Part shown: one piece after another, positions 37,441 through 37,675 of the stretch
Layout: every line of letters begins with the position of its first letter
Position numbering within the stretch: the first letter of the stretch is position 1
Assembly (NCBI GenBank): GCA_003427395.1
Contig: BFEA01000826.1
Location: forward strand, 28,449 to 66,123
Source of the DNA: Chara braunii
Lineage: Eukaryota; Streptophyta; Charophyceae; Charales; Characeae
Reading direction: 5' to 3'
DNA length: 37,675 nucleotides
Made by a program: the position numbers and the translations under genes
The notes under the pieces: generated by a model
The model's database searches: none
Seen by the model: only the letters and a program-made list of their open reading frames with translations
What the model was told of the DNA's origin: nothing

Positions 37441-37675
37441 GCACTCCATGAGGAAATTCCGAAATTCCCATTAAAGCTCGACAGCGTTTGCCCTTTCGTG
37501 ATTCATTTGAACCCGCAAAACTTCAACTCTGCCGCCCTCTGTTTGTCCTTACTAACAGGGACAAACGGTTGGTCTCCCCTTCCTTTCCTGGGCCCCATTG
37601 CAAACAAAGCACAAAGCCAGAAAAAGGCAATAGTGCCCCGCAGCGGTACGGACCGCTCCACCCCCCTACCGCCCC
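37441..37675. other. Window edge, no recognised feature
   Basis: The hAT similarity stops near 37440. CAAACAGAGGGCGGCAGAG-like sequence upstream on the minus strand shows no BED finger. It could be an intron, a truncation boundary or an unrelated flank. Confidence 0.3.

Overview
The window is repeat-dominated nuclear DNA of a plant-type eukaryote. The evidence is spliceosomal U6 and U2 snRNA pseudogenes, a Ty3/gypsy chromovirus with an initiator-Met-tRNA-like primer site, LINE copies with poly(A) tails, a hAT transposase of the plant DUF659/hAT-dimerisation type, and a Penelope-like element (PLE) with an N-terminal GIY-YIG nuclease, a layout described from the green lineage. A streptophyte or charophyte green alga such as Chara is my best guess; this is inference. 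I see no confident host protein-coding gene.

Layout. 1-8.6 kb: a mosaic of short foldback (MITE-like) elements of at least three families, retroposed U6 and U2 fragments, poly(A) tails flanked by target-site duplications (TSDs), tandem GC-rich repeats, and at 5267-5304 a perfect Tn5 mosaic-end junction that is a library artefact. 8.61-14.15 kb: a nearly complete PLE with an 8-bp TSD, about 375-bp terminal pseudo-LTRs each carrying a hammerhead ribozyme, a zinc-knuckle/coiled-coil ORF1, and an ORF2 with GIY-YIG placed before reverse transcriptase (RT). 14.3-17.1 kb: LINE copies on the minus strand, one with a matching TSD. 17.6-26.7 kb: a complete but decayed 9.08-kb chromovirus inserted in a small foldback element, with a 0.5-kb AT-rich element inside its integrase. 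26.7-29.5 kb: foldback elements, a candidate tRNA-derived SINE, a LINE RT fragment and AT-rich DNA. 29.6-30.46 kb: an array of about 16 imperfect palindromes. 30.5-33.9 kb: decayed coding-like DNA, a TG microsatellite, palindromes and a G-rich tract. 33.97-37.44 kb: a hAT transposase on the minus strand, followed by a co-oriented unknown ORF.

How the parts relate. The LINEs are the likely source of the machinery that moved the U6 and U2 transcripts and made the tail-only insertions: these share poly(A) tracts and T-rich TSDs with the LINE copies. The PLE, chromovirus and hAT are independent autonomous families. All are damaged by stops, frameshifts or catalytic substitutions. I found no CRISPR array, rRNA or intact tRNA.
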